Origin: JAZDJP01 sp043803805
GTDB taxonomy: Bacteria; Planctomycetota; JAZDJP01
Length of the DNA: 51,398 bases
Assembly: GCA_043803805.1 (NCBI GenBank)
Contig: JAZDJP010000007.1
Location: forward strand, 1 to 51,398
Direction: 5' to 3'
Shown here: one piece after another, positions 32,234 through 41,900 of the stretch
Numbering within the stretch: position 1 is the stretch's first letter
Layout of the letters: each line of letters opens with the position of its first letter
Notes under the pieces: model-generated
The model's database searches: none
What the model was told of the DNA's origin: nothing
What the model saw: the letters and a program-made list of their open reading frames with translations, nothing else
Position numbers and translations under genes: made by a program

Positions 32234-33364
32234 CTACATGATGTCCAGTTTCGCCTGCAGGGCCCCTTCGCGCTGGAGGGCCTGCAAAATGGAAATCAGA
32301 TCCCGCGCCGACACCTTGATCGTATTGAGCGCGTTCACCACGTCCTGGAGCGTCGCCCCTTCATTATCCTTCGTGTAGAGCGACACCAGCCTCTGCCCGC
32401 TCCCCTCCTGGGCGGTCGGGGCCGGTCCGGCCTCGCTGGACTGAGCCCCCCCCCCGACCACCAGACTCAAATTCCCGTGGCTGATGGCCACGGGCGACAC
32501 GCGCACGTTCTCCCCGATGATGACCGTCCCGGTCTTCTCGTTGATGATGACCTTCGCCTCGCGGTCCACGAAGATGGGAAGACGCTCGATCTGGGCAATG
32601 AAGGGAACGGGCGCCTTCCGGTAGTTCTCCGGAATCTCGATCACCACCGCCCCGCCGCTCTCCGCGCGCGCAATCACGCGGCCCACCTCGGCCTCGAACT
32701 GCTGATTCACGGTCTCCTCGATGTGCCGGGCCGTCGTGAAGTCCGGATGCCGGAGCAGCAGCGTCACCGACAGGGGTTCCCCGTCGGCGGACCCGCCCTC
32801 GACGAAGCTCACCGGGACCGTCCTCTCCAGAACCGCCCCGCCGGGGACACGGCCCACCGTCGGGTGATTCTGCTGGACCCGCTGGCCCGCCCCGCCCGCG
32901 ACCGCGAATCCCCCGATGGAAATCGGACCCTGGGCGACGCCGTACACCTCGCCGTCGGGACCCATGAGCGGGGTCACCAGAAGCTCCCCCCCCTGCAGGG
33001 AGGAGGCGTTGCCCAGAGACGACACCGTCACATCAATCCGCTCGCCCTCCTCCGCGAAGGGGGGAAGGTTGGCGGTGACCATGACGGCCGCCGAGTTCCG
33101 CACCACGTTCAACTGCTGGGCGGGAATATTGAAGCCGAGTTTGATCATCATCTCCGATATCTTGAGCGCCGTGAAAACGGAGTTGCCGCGGTCCCCGGTG
33201 CCGTTGAGGCCCATGACGAGGCCGTACCCCTGGAGGGTGTTGTTGTCGCGGACGCCCCGAAGGCGCGCGATGTCCTTGATGCGCACCGCCCCGGCCGTGC
33301 CGCACCAGGACGCCGCGAGAAAAAACACCGCCAGCGCCACTCCGGACGCCTTCACGCTTCGCAT
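32234..33364 (-). CDS. flgI: Flagellar P-ring protein FlgI
   Basis: A 376-residue periplasmic protein with signal peptide MRSVKASGVALAVFFLAASWCGTAGA. VRIKDIARLRGVRDNNTLQGYGLVMGLNGTGDRG and the C-terminal LQDVVNALNTIKVSARDLISILQALQREGALQAKLDIM are highly typical. It forms the peptidoglycan-level bushing around the rod. The start at 33364 has AAGGGAGG upstream; the ORF stays open to 33559 through a repeat hairpin, but the signal peptide fixes the start. The gap to flgH (212 bp) is the largest within the operon. Confidence 0.97.
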   Translation of the reverse strand: MRSVKASGVALAVFFLAASWCGTAGAVRIKDIARLRGVRDNNTLQGYGLVMGLNGTGDRGNSVFTALKISEMMIKLGFNIPAQQLNVVRNSAAVMVTANLPPFAEEGERIDVTVSSLGNASSLQGGELLVTPLMGPDGEVYGVAQGPISIGGFAVAGGAGQRVQQNHPTVGRVPGGAVLERTVPVSFVEGGSADGEPLSVTLLLRHPDFTTARHIEETVNQQFEAEVGRVIARAESGGAVVIEIPENYRKAPVPFIAQIERLPIFVDREAKVIINEKTGTVIIGENVRVSPVAISHGNLSLVVGGGAQSSEAGPAPTAQEGSGQRLVSLYTKDNEGATLQDVVNALNTIKVSARDLISILQALQREGALQAKLDIM

Positions 33365-33405
33365 GCCGACCTCCCTTGAAACGCCGCCGCCGGCGCGATT
33401 TGATA

Positions 33406-33475
33406 AAAAACGGGGGTGAGGGTGAGGGATGAGAGGGGATGGGGATAAGGCCCTCCCCCTCGACCCCCCGTTTTT
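33406..33475. terminator. Long hairpin with T-run between flgH and flgI
   Basis: Perfect 11-bp outer arms (AAAAACGGGGG/CCCCCGTTTTT) enclose GGTGAGGG- and CCCTCCCCCTC-rich sequence that can pair further. On the minus strand the stem ends in TTTTTT, like an intrinsic terminator. The inner sequence resembles short dispersed GGGTGAGGG repeats. It could attenuate transcription of flgI and everything downstream. Confidence 0.55.
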
Positions 33476-33576
33476 CGATTCGTTTGCAATCCGGGAACAG
33501 AGCGGCCGCAATCCCTTCACCGCCGCCGCCGTCCACCGGTAATGATTCATGCTCATCATGATTCAGGCACTCCGCA

Positions 33577-34281
33577 TCAGAACGGCCAGACCGCGTCCAC
33601 GAACTTGTGCAACCACCCGCGCCGCTGTGTCGTGGCCAGCGGCCCCTTGCCCTCGTACCGGATCCGGAGATCCGCCACCTTCGTGGAGGACACGGAGTTG
33701 TCCGGCAGAATATCCTCCGGCCGGACCGTCCCCGTGAGAACCAGATCCTCCTCCTCATCGTTGACCTTGGTCTTCTTCTTCCCCTCGATGACAAGGTTGC
33801 CGTTGGGCATCACCTGGACCACCTCGGCGGTGATCCGGGCCTTGACCGTATTCTTCCGTTCCGTGGATCCCTTGCCGTTGAAATCCTTCTTGGCCTCCAC
33901 GTCCAGTTCGGGCTTGATCGAGGCCGTCGGGTTGAGTTTCATGTCCCCGATCCCATGGGCCTTCACGTTGGCGAATGAGTTGAATTTTACGTCCATGCCG
34001 GATTTCCGCTCAAGGTCCGTCTTCGCCTCGTTGTCGGCCTTCGACTCCTCCTCGATGAGAACCGTCACCAGGCCGTGGAGACGGGGCTTCGTTTCCTCGA
34101 AAAGCCCCCGCGACTCCTTCACCTTCCCGTCGGCCTCGGCCTTGAGCCAGAGGGACGAGGACTTCGTTTTGGTGGCCTCGCCGGCCGGCGCGCCGCCCGC
34201 GACCGCCAGCGCCGCCGTCATCCCGACCGCCGTGAGGAATGTCCCGCGCTTCATGAGTTTTCTCCGCATCCGCGCCGTCAA
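33577..34281 (-). CDS. flgH: Flagellar L-ring protein FlgH without lipobox
   Basis: A 234-residue protein with the FlgH pattern RGLFEETKPRLHGLVTVLIEEESKADNEAKTDLERKS, TVKARITAEVVQVMPNGNLVIEGKKKTKVNDEEEDLVLTGTVRPEDI and VADLRIRYEGKGPL. It forms the outer-membrane ring around the rod. Enterobacterial FlgH is a lipoprotein; here the signal MKRGTFLTAVGMTAALAVAGGAPAGEA has no cysteine, and none occurs in the protein. The ATG at 34281 overlaps the flgA stop. Confidence 0.93.
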   Translation of the reverse strand: MTARMRRKLMKRGTFLTAVGMTAALAVAGGAPAGEATKTKSSSLWLKAEADGKVKESRGLFEETKPRLHGLVTVLIEEESKADNEAKTDLERKSGMDVKFNSFANVKAHGIGDMKLNPTASIKPELDVEAKKDFNGKGSTERKNTVKARITAEVVQVMPNGNLVIEGKKKTKVNDEEEDLVLTGTVRPEDILPDNSVSSTKVADLRIRYEGKGPLATTQRRGWLHKFVDAVWPF

Positions 34282-35225
34282 TCCGCCGTTTCCACCGCGC
34301 CCGGGCCCGTGACCCGCGCCGGGAACACCTTATTCGAATCCGGATTCTCGACCGAAATCACCGCGCCGGGGGCGCCGTCCTCCCGCGCCACGCCCTTCAC
34401 CGTGATCGCCACGCTTCCGAACCGCGATACCACGCGCACAAAGTCCCCCCGCCGGACGACGGGCAGGATCTCCACGGTCCCGGCGATGACAAGACTTCCC
34501 TGGCGTATGTAGGCCTTCACCCGCCGGCCGATGGCGTCCTCCACCCGGCCGAGGGCCTGACGCGCCACGGGGGAATTTTCGATCCTCTCCACGGCCACAT
34601 CCTCCGGGCCGATGATCTCGTGACGCCCGAGGTTCCGCTTCGCGCGCACCACCGTTCGCATCCCGGCAACGCGGGCGGCGACCTCGAAGGCCTCCGCGAC
34701 GCCCGCGTCCGTCCGCGCCTCGATCGAGAATTTCACCGTTCCCGCGAGGTTCCGGTCGGGTCCCGTGACGACGAAACGCGCCCCCGCGGGAATTTCCCCG
34801 GGCAGAGACGTCCCCGGCTCGAGCGTCACCGTCACCTGATCCAGATGCTCCTTCTCCGTGACATGAGCCCGGACGGCCTCGACGACGGCGGCCTCGTCAG
34901 GGCCCGCGCCAAGACGCCGGATCCGCACCGCCTCGGCGCCGCCCACCGTCACGCCCGCACCCGCCTGCCGGCGGACCTGGGCGGCAATGGTCTCCCGGGT
35001 GAAGACAATCGTTTCGCCGGCTCGCGGGGCGCGCCCAACATAGATGAATTCGAGCGTTTCCGCCCCTTCTCCCGAGATGTCCGCCACATCGGAGAGCCGC
35101 ACGAATGCCCTCGGCGTCCCGGCCTCGGGCCGGAGCGTCACCCCGGCGTCTCCCGCGGCCGCCATCGGGGCCGCCGCGAGGACCGGCAGGAGAAACCGCA
35201 GGAATCGTTCAACCGCCTTCGTCAC
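34278..35225 (-). CDS. flgA: P-ring assembly chaperone FlgA
   Basis: A 315-residue periplasmic chaperone with signal peptide (FLRFLLPVLAAAPMAAAG). The C-terminal SAF-type domain reads VVRAKRNLGRHEIIGPEDVAVERIENSPVARQALGRVEDAIGRRVKAYIRQGSLVIAGTVEILPVVRRGDFVRVV, typical of FlgA. The N-terminal half is longer than in enterobacteria. The start is GTG 35225 with GGAGG about 10 nt upstream, overlapping the end of flgG. Confidence 0.92.
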   Translation of the reverse strand: MTKAVERFLRFLLPVLAAAPMAAAGDAGVTLRPEAGTPRAFVRLSDVADISGEGAETLEFIYVGRAPRAGETIVFTRETIAAQVRRQAGAGVTVGGAEAVRIRRLGAGPDEAAVVEAVRAHVTEKEHLDQVTVTLEPGTSLPGEIPAGARFVVTGPDRNLAGTVKFSIEARTDAGVAEAFEVAARVAGMRTVVRAKRNLGRHEIIGPEDVAVERIENSPVARQALGRVEDAIGRRVKAYIRQGSLVIAGTVEILPVVRRGDFVRVVSRFGSVAITVKGVAREDGAPGAVISVENPDSNKVFPARVTGPGAVETAD

Positions 35226-35231
35226 GACTCA

Positions 35232-36023
35232 TTACCTCCGGATGTTATTGGCCGTCTGAAGCATCTCGTCGGACGCGCGAATGACATTGGAATTGATCTC
35301 ATACGCCCGCTGGGCCGTGATCATGGATACCAACTCCTGTATCATGCTCACGTTGGACTGCTCAAGAGCCCCCTGAAGAACGCTCCCCGTCCCGCCCTCA
35401 CCCGGCACCGCCGTCACCATGGCGCCCGACGCCGCGCTCTCCCGGAACAGGTTGTCCCCCATGGACACGAGGCCCGCCGGGTTGACGAACATCCCCAGTT
35501 CGATCTGCCCCACCTCGGTCGGGGTGTTCGGGGCCGCGGCCGTCGTCACCTGGACCCGGCCGTCCTTCGAAATGGTCACGTTCGTGGTGTCCTGGGGAAT
35601 GGATATCTGGGGGAAAAGGTACAGCCCCTGGGAATTGACCAGATTTCCCTCGGCGTCCGGCATGAAGTGGCCGTTCCGTGTGAGGGCCATGGAGCCGTCC
35701 GGCATCTGAACCTGGATGAACCCCTGTCCTTCAACCATGATATCGTAAGGGGCCTCGGTGATTTCCGTCTCGCCCTGTGCGAAGAGTTTCTGCGTGGCCA
35801 CGACCCGCGTTCCAAGCCCCACCTCAAGGCCCGCCGGATAGTACCGGTCCCCCTCGGAGGCCATCCCGGCCCGCTGGATATGCTGGTAGAACAGGTCCGC
35901 CATGTCCACCCGGCTCCTGCGGTAACCGTGGTTGTTGACGTTCGCGAGGTTGTTCGCGATGACGTCAATGTTCGTCTGCTGGGCCACCATCCCCGTCGCG
36001 GCGGTGTACAGGCTTCGGATCAT
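35232..36023 (-). CDS. flgG: Distal rod protein FlgG
   Basis: A 263-residue protein of exact family length. MIRSLYTAATGMVAQQTNIDVIANNLANVNNHGYRRSRVDMADLFYQ at the start and SNVSMIQELVSMITAQRAYEINSNVIRASDEMLQTANNIRR at the end are canonical. It builds the distal rod that crosses the envelope. It lies 19 bp after flgF with GGAGGG upstream. Confidence 0.98.
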   Translation of the reverse strand: MIRSLYTAATGMVAQQTNIDVIANNLANVNNHGYRRSRVDMADLFYQHIQRAGMASEGDRYYPAGLEVGLGTRVVATQKLFAQGETEITEAPYDIMVEGQGFIQVQMPDGSMALTRNGHFMPDAEGNLVNSQGLYLFPQISIPQDTTNVTISKDGRVQVTTAAAPNTPTEVGQIELGMFVNPAGLVSMGDNLFRESAASGAMVTAVPGEGGTGSVLQGALEQSNVSMIQELVSMITAQRAYEINSNVIRASDEMLQTANNIRR

Positions 36024-36042
36024 GACGTTATCCCTCCATCAA

Positions 36043-36807
36043 CTAGCGCGGCATCGCGCCGACATCGTTGACCGTTCTCTGAAGCGTTGTGTCGAACGTC
36101 CGGAGCATCCGGTTGCTCGCCTCGTAACTGCGCATGGCGAGAATCATCTCGGACAACTCCTGGACGGTGCTTGCGTTCGATTTTTCCAGATATCCCTGGC
36201 GGACCCGGGCCGTGGACGCGATTTCGCCGCCGTCCCCCGTGTAGAGAAGCGTATTGTCCCCGCGGGCCTCGAGATTTTCCAGATCGGTGAAATCCGCGAG
36301 TTTCAGGCGGCCGATCTCGTTGGCGCCCTGGTAAATGACGCCGTCCTTCGTCACCGTGACCGGCCCGCCCGATGCGCCGCCGGACAGGGTGAGGGGCTCG
36401 CCGCCCCCGCCCAGAAGCCGATAGCGCCCGTCGGGCGTGGCGATTTGATTCTCCGCATCGATCGTGAAACTTCCGGCGCGCGTGTAATAGGTGTTCTCGC
36501 CGTCGGACACCCCGAAGAAGCCGCTCCCGTCAATCGCCAGGTCCAGAGGCTCCTGGGTCTCCTGAACCGCCCCCGCGCTGGAGTCGAGTTGCACGCGGTC
36601 GAGAAACACGCCGCCACCCCCCAGAAGAACACTCATGGAAACAGAGCGGCCCGACGCGGCCTGCGTCTCGGCCAGGCGTTCCCGGGCATTCACGTAAGCC
36701 TTGCGGAAGCCGGTCGTGTCGACATTGGCCAGATTGTTGGAAACGATTTCCAACTTGGCCTTTTCGATGAGACTCCCGGCGGCGGCGGTATAAAGTCCGT
36801 AGAGCAT
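36043..36807 (-). CDS. flgF: Proximal rod protein FlgF
   Basis: A 254-residue rod protein: MLYGLYTAAAGSLIEKAKLEIVSNNLANVDTTGFRKAYVN at the start, LEKSNASTVQELSEMILAMRSYEASNRMLRTFDTTLQRTVNDVGAMPR at the end. It is first in the flgFGAHIJNKL-fliW-csrA operon. ATG 36807 is chosen for AGAGGGG just upstream; the in-frame ATG at 36873 would lie upstream of the sigma-54 promoter. Confidence 0.95.
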   Translation of the reverse strand: MLYGLYTAAAGSLIEKAKLEIVSNNLANVDTTGFRKAYVNARERLAETQAASGRSVSMSVLLGGGGVFLDRVQLDSSAGAVQETQEPLDLAIDGSGFFGVSDGENTYYTRAGSFTIDAENQIATPDGRYRLLGGGGEPLTLSGGASGGPVTVTKDGVIYQGANEIGRLKLADFTDLENLEARGDNTLLYTGDGGEIASTARVRQGYLEKSNASTVQELSEMILAMRSYEASNRMLRTFDTTLQRTVNDVGAMPR

Positions 36808-36846
36808 ATCCCCTCTTCCCGAGATACAAACGTCGGGGAAGAGGAA

Positions 36847-36862
36847 AGCATGAGGCATGCCA
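36847..36862 (-). promoter_or_regulatory. Sigma-54 promoter of the flagellar rod operon
   Basis: The minus strand reads TGGCATGCCTCATGCT, with GG and GC at the invariant sigma-54 spacing and only the -12 TTGC changed to ATGC. The predicted start near 36836 gives a leader of about 30 nt with AGAGGGG before flgF. Sigma-54 control of rod/hook genes is known in several phyla. Confidence 0.65.
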
Positions 36863-37025
36863 ATAAAAATCACGCCCTCACCGGACTCGATTTTTATATT
36901 GAGAAATCAACAAATAAGACGTGAAAGATTTTCAGGAGACCGATTCAACCACCGCGCAAATAAACCATTTTTGGGTAGAATTTGCCGAGTCGGGCAGGCA
37001 ACATCTGCCCTCTGGACGGTGCGCA

Positions 37026-37763
37026 TCAGAAACCGATGAGTACCGCGAACCCGTAGGCGGCGGCGATTCCGGTGATGAACGCCGCCAACGCCACGTATCG
37101 GCTCTCAGCCTGCATGGCGTCTGGCAGAAGTTCGGAAAGGATCACATAGGTCATTGCTCCACCTGAGAAACCGAGCGCCAACGGCGTGGCGTTTGATACA
37201 ACCCGTAAGAACAAGAACCCGCCAATGGCGGCAATGAATTCCACCGCCCCGGAAAACACACCCCACAGAAAAGAGCGTTTGGTTGTCACACCGTAACACG
37301 CCACCGGCGCGGCCACGATCAGCCCTTCCGGGATGTCTTGCAGCGCGATGGACAGAGTGACCAGCCAACCGAGGGAGGAGGACGTGGCGAACGCGGACGC
37401 GATGGCAAACCCTTCCGGTATGTTGTGAATCGTGATTGTCCCGACGAGGAGCGCAGCCTTTCGCTTGGCGCCGGGCATTTCGCTTCCCGTCAACACCATG
37501 TGCGCATGCGGCAACAACTTATCCAGGATCAGAAAGGCGATCATCCCCGCAAGCAGGCTGGCCAAGGCCATGCGGTGGCCCGACAAGGCATGCGACTCGT
37601 CGATCATCTCCAGAGCCGAAAACCCCATCACGCCCGCACAGAATGCGACAAGGGTGGCGTAAAACCGGCTGTCAATTCTTTTGAACGCCAGGACACCGGC
37701 GGCCCCCAATGTTGTGGCGATCAGGACGGTGCATGCCCCCAGGAAAAGCCCCATGAAATCCAT
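37026..37763 (-). CDS. ZIP-family metal transporter
   Basis: A 245-residue membrane protein with about eight transmembrane segments. The two metal-binding helices carry HNIPEG (113-118) and QDIPEG (142-147), the ZIP signature; QDIPEG replaces the more usual HxxPEG and may alter metal selectivity. It probably imports zinc or another divalent cation. No Zur or Fur gene is nearby. It stands alone between the rod-operon promoter and an octamer repeat array. Confidence 0.9.
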   Translation of the reverse strand: MDFMGLFLGACTVLIATTLGAAGVLAFKRIDSRFYATLVAFCAGVMGFSALEMIDESHALSGHRMALASLLAGMIAFLILDKLLPHAHMVLTGSEMPGAKRKAALLVGTITIHNIPEGFAIASAFATSSSLGWLVTLSIALQDIPEGLIVAAPVACYGVTTKRSFLWGVFSGAVEFIAAIGGFLFLRVVSNATPLALGFSGGAMTYVILSELLPDAMQAESRYVALAAFITGIAAAYGFAVLIGF

Positions 37764-37780
37764 AATCCCGATCTCTCATT

Positions 37781-37816
37781 GACTCCAAGACTCTCCGACT
37801 CGCGGACTCGCCGACT
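37781..37816 (-). repeat. Octamer array AGTCNNNG, five AGTC cores
   Basis: On the minus strand AGTC recurs five times exactly 8 bp apart (plus-strand GACT at 37781, 37789, 37797, 37805 and 37813). It lies 7 bp after the stop of the thioredoxin-fold gene, and its flank AAAGAAGTC equals that of the 26529 array. Confidence 0.75.
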
Positions 37817-37823
37817 TCTTTCA

Positions 37824-38822
37824 TTACATGGCCTTGAGGATTCGCTTGGCCTCGGCCGCGGCCTCCGTTTCGCCGGCGTCCCGGACGATGCCTTCCAGGA
37901 TCTGGCGGGCCTCCTTCTGCTTGCCGGTATTGGGGACCGCCATCATTTTTCGCGCCCGTTCGAGAACCTCCCGGGCCGCGATCTCCTTCCGGACGGCCGG
38001 CGCCCCGGCCACTTTCCCCAGCGCCTTCTGGGCCTCCGCCGAGTCGGGAAAGACCTTGAAATCCTTGAGGACGCTGTCGTAGAACCGGTAGGCCTTCCAG
38101 ACGTTTCCGACCGCCTCCTCCTTCTTCCCCTCATCGAGGCGGCGCCGGATCTCGGCATTCATTTCCTCGAACATGCGGGTGGCGGCCTCCCTGGCCTCCC
38201 CGCTCCCCTTCATGGCCCGGGCGACCGTCGGGGCCGCCTCGCCGTAGCGGCCGAACTCGTAATGCTTCCAGGCCTCCTTGAGCGGCGCCGGGATCCGGGC
38301 CGGATCCATTTTCCAGGCGGCCTTCGCGAGATTGGATTTTACCGCCGCCTGGAACCACCCGTACCAACGCAGACCCCCGTCGGGCGTGATGACTCCCACC
38401 TGATGGATGTTCCTGAGACCGATCTCGCCCCCGGGCACCCCGCATGTTTTTTCGAAGACGCGCCCCGTGTCCGCGATGACGGGCCAGTCAATTTTATTGG
38501 TCTTGACGTATCCCTCGACCTCGGACTTCGGCGTCCCGGAATTGACGGCGATAAAAAGGACCGGCTGGTCCCGGAACTCCCCGCTCTCCATCTGAATCGT
38601 CGGCCACATGGCCGCACAACGGGGACATTCCTCCTCGTAAAAATACAGGACCACCACCTTGCCCTTGAGACCATCCAGGGTGTAGGGCCCGCCGTTCACC
38701 CATCCGTCCGCCGGGAGGGCCGGGGCCGTCTTCGGCTTCGGGGCGTCGGCGGCGGGCGGCGCGCCCGCTCCCGCGAGAATCCCCAGCGCCAGCACCAGCC
38801 CCTTCATTCCGAAACGCCCCAT
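37824..38822 (-). CDS. Secreted TlpA/ResA-like thioredoxin-fold protein
   Basis: A 332-residue protein with a signal peptide (MGRFGMKGLVLALGILAGAGA). Residues 35-165 are a TlpA-like thioredoxin fold with active site CPRC (66-69) in VVVLYFYEEECPRCAAMWPTIQ. The C-terminal 170 residues are helical and TPR-like. It may reduce or form disulfides of exported proteins. CPRC is unusual compared with CPPC or CEPC of the family. Start ATG 38822 has AAGGGG upstream; ATG 38807 is an alternative. Confidence 0.8.
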   Translation of the reverse strand: MGRFGMKGLVLALGILAGAGAPPAADAPKPKTAPALPADGWVNGGPYTLDGLKGKVVVLYFYEEECPRCAAMWPTIQMESGEFRDQPVLFIAVNSGTPKSEVEGYVKTNKIDWPVIADTGRVFEKTCGVPGGEIGLRNIHQVGVITPDGGLRWYGWFQAAVKSNLAKAAWKMDPARIPAPLKEAWKHYEFGRYGEAAPTVARAMKGSGEAREAATRMFEEMNAEIRRRLDEGKKEEAVGNVWKAYRFYDSVLKDFKVFPDSAEAQKALGKVAGAPAVRKEIAAREVLERARKMMAVPNTGKQKEARQILEGIVRDAGETEAAAEAKRILKAM

Positions 38823-38907
38823 TCCCCACCCCCTTGAGACTCCAACGGCGGAGGATGGCTCCTAACCACCCCCCGCCGCCGGCGACTCCGTGACTCGCCC
38901 CCACATC

Positions 38908-41900
38908 CTACGGAATGACGATATCGACGTTCAGATCAATCCCCGCCTTCGTCACCGAATGCTTCACCTTGAGACTGGTCCAGTTTGAATCATACACATC
39001 GAAGAGATACCCCCCCCCGAGCAGCCGGGTTTCGTAAACCCCCGACGGATTTAGTCGGACAACCCGGTAAATATTCTCCCGTGTACTGCTAAAATCGTTG
39101 TAAACCAATATGTACCCGTTGACCACGGGAACACCGGTCTTCGTGACGGTCCCGAACACCTTCGTCACGCCGCCCGTCATGACGATGGAAATGCCGCTCG
39201 CCGGGCCGCTCTCGGTGATCAGCCCGTCCACCGCCACATCATACGCGTACAACGACGGGTTGGAAACTTCCCGGGACATCTCCGGGAGGAGAATATAACT
39301 TCCCTCCCCGTCCGCCGGCGGCAATTGAATACGAAACACTCCCTCCACATTCGAACTGATCACCCCGCAGTACGTTCCCACCGTGGTGGTGGGATCGCTG
39401 CCGGGAAAGACGAGTTGCCAGACCGTGATGTCCACGTCCGGGATGGGCGCGCCCACCTGGGTGGTCACCGTCCCGTCGAGTTGCCACTTGGTCGAATCAG
39501 AATCGAGCGAGAACTTTAGCGGGAAGTACCGCGGCACGTTCCACGCCGGCACACGGACCGTGTTCCCGAGCGAATTCATGCTGCCGTACATGAAGTCAAG
39601 AACATACGACCCCGACGATACGCAACCGCTCAACATGCCGGCGGCGTCGGTATAATCCGTCCAGGCCTCCATGCCGCGGGTCGGCGGGGCGGGGCTGTCG
39701 TTGTCAAAACCTTTGATCGTGACATACCCCAGCGGGGTCACCTTGTCCGAATCGTACGTCTTCAGCCCGTCAAGACGCCCCTGCACCAGCGCGATATTTT
39801 GCGTGGCGCCCCCCATGAAAACATACACCACAGGGATAGTGTTGGGTCCCGACGTCTGCATGCACAGCCGGTTGGGATTCGGCATCCCCTGCGCGATGAA
39901 GGCGTGAAGCACGTATTCCCCATCCAGGAGCGCCATCTGGTAGGACCCGTCCGCGCCGGTCCCCACGGACTGGACGAAGGGACCGAACTCCAGAATGGAA
40001 TCCCCCGTGCCCCAGGAGACCTCGTAGGCCTCAACGGTGACGCCGGGGACCGGAACCCCGCCGACGCCCGTGACCACCCCCTGCACGACATTGCCCTGCG
40101 TGAGCGTCTTGTTGAGGACGACATCGCCCCCGGACACCGTCACCTCGTTGTCAAACGAGGGGGAGTAGCCGGTCTCGAAGGGGGGATAGAAATTCACCGT
40201 ATAGTTCCCCGACGTCGCCACCACCTCATACATCCCGTTGGCGTCGGTCTCCCGATACCCCGCGAACTCGCCCTGCATGACCGATCCCGCGGAGGGATCC
40301 GTATCCTCCCACACATTTACCGACACGAAGGAAATCGGAATGCCGTTGGAATCCGTCACCCGGCCGGAGATTCGATTTCCCGCCTGCATGTACAGAGTGA
40401 CGTTCTCCGGGGCCCCGGACACGGTCAGAATCGTCGGCGGGATCATCGCAACGAGATTGTCCGGGTTGCCGTACTCCGGCGGGATGAAGGGAATCATCTT
40501 GAACGTCCCGTCGGCCAACGCCACCTGGAATGACCCGTCGGCCTGGGTGAATGTCGAGGCCACCCACGGCCCGAATCCCTCGGCGTAATCCTCGAATATG
40601 TTGACAACCACGTTGCTGACCGGAACGTCTCCCGGGGATTTGAGGACGACCCCGCTCACGAACGAGCCGGCGCTGAGTGTCGTGATGCCGAGGTCCACAG
40701 GGCCCGGCGCCGTCACGGACTGATCCCAGAGCGACGCGTTGGTGTACGCCGTTCCCGGCTCGGGATAGAAGTAGATGTCATACATCCCGGCCGGCACGGA
40801 GAACCGGAACTCGCCGGTGCTGGGATTCGTGAATCCGAACCCGTAACTGTACTGGCCGCTCCCGTTCGCCATCACCTGGACGGCCAGGGGATTTCCGGAT
40901 CCGTCCTGCACCGTTCCGAAAATCTCCACCCCCGCCTCCAGCGTGATGTCCACGCCGGTCAGATCCGCGCCCGCGACCGTCACGCTTGGAAGGACGCCCG
41001 ACGTGACGGACGCCCCCGGACGGGGGAAGAAGCTGAATTCATACACCCCGTCGGGAAGCCGCATCGAATAATAACCGGATCCGTCCGTCTGGGCGAAGCC
41101 CTTCGAAGGAATGTACCCGCCCATCTGGTTGGCGCACACGTCAATGATCTCCCCCGAGGCGTTCGTCACCTGCCCGGAAACCACGTGCCCGGCATTGACC
41201 GTCAGGGTTCCGAAATCAATATTCCCGTTCACCGGGAACGCGCCGTCCGCCGACTGTCCCGCGTAACCGATCATCAACTGATCCGGGATGCGCGCGGTGC
41301 CCAGGAACATGTCGCTGAACCCGAGGAAGTACCACCGGTCCCCGGCCCCCACATACATCTGGAACCGGCCGTTTTCATCCGTGAGAGTCCGGATCATCCC
41401 CATATCATCCCCACCCTCCAGCCCCCCGGTGGATTCGAACACCCCCACGCCCAGATCGGGCAGGGGAACTCCGGCCCCGTCCACCACCACGCCCGTGAGA
41501 AGGGCGCCCGCCTCCAATTCCAGATTCAGAGTCGTGTCCGCCATGACGGAGGCCGATGTGTTGAGTGGCGCGAAGGGAGACTCCGGATCCGGGAAGACCA
41601 TCACAAACTGGTTGCCGGGAAAAACCGCCACCTGGTAACCGCCGTTTTCACCCGTGATGACGGAGGCGAAATCCCCCCGGTTCTCCGTGATCAAAAACAC
41701 CTCCGCCCCGGGCACCGGCACCGTGCCGCCGCTCCCCAGGAGAGTCACCCGGCCCGAGAGAATCACGCCCGCCTCGGGAACGAACTGGACATCCGCGTTG
41801 TTCGTGCCGTTGGCGTCATCCGTGTCCACGGTGTAGTCGAAGCCCTGCTGGGGATAGCGCCCGTTCGAAGGAAGAAGGAACCGGAAGTTGTACTGGCCGG

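Noticed and set aside
36880..36925. AT-rich stretch with TATAAA-like sequence upstream of flgF
   Set aside because: No -35 box at 16-18 bp spacing. The sigma-54 box just downstream is a far better match.
36992..37010. Hairpin GGGCAG/CTGCCC after the ZIP transporter gene
   Set aside because: A 6-bp stem without a T-tract on the coding strand. Too weak to call a terminator.
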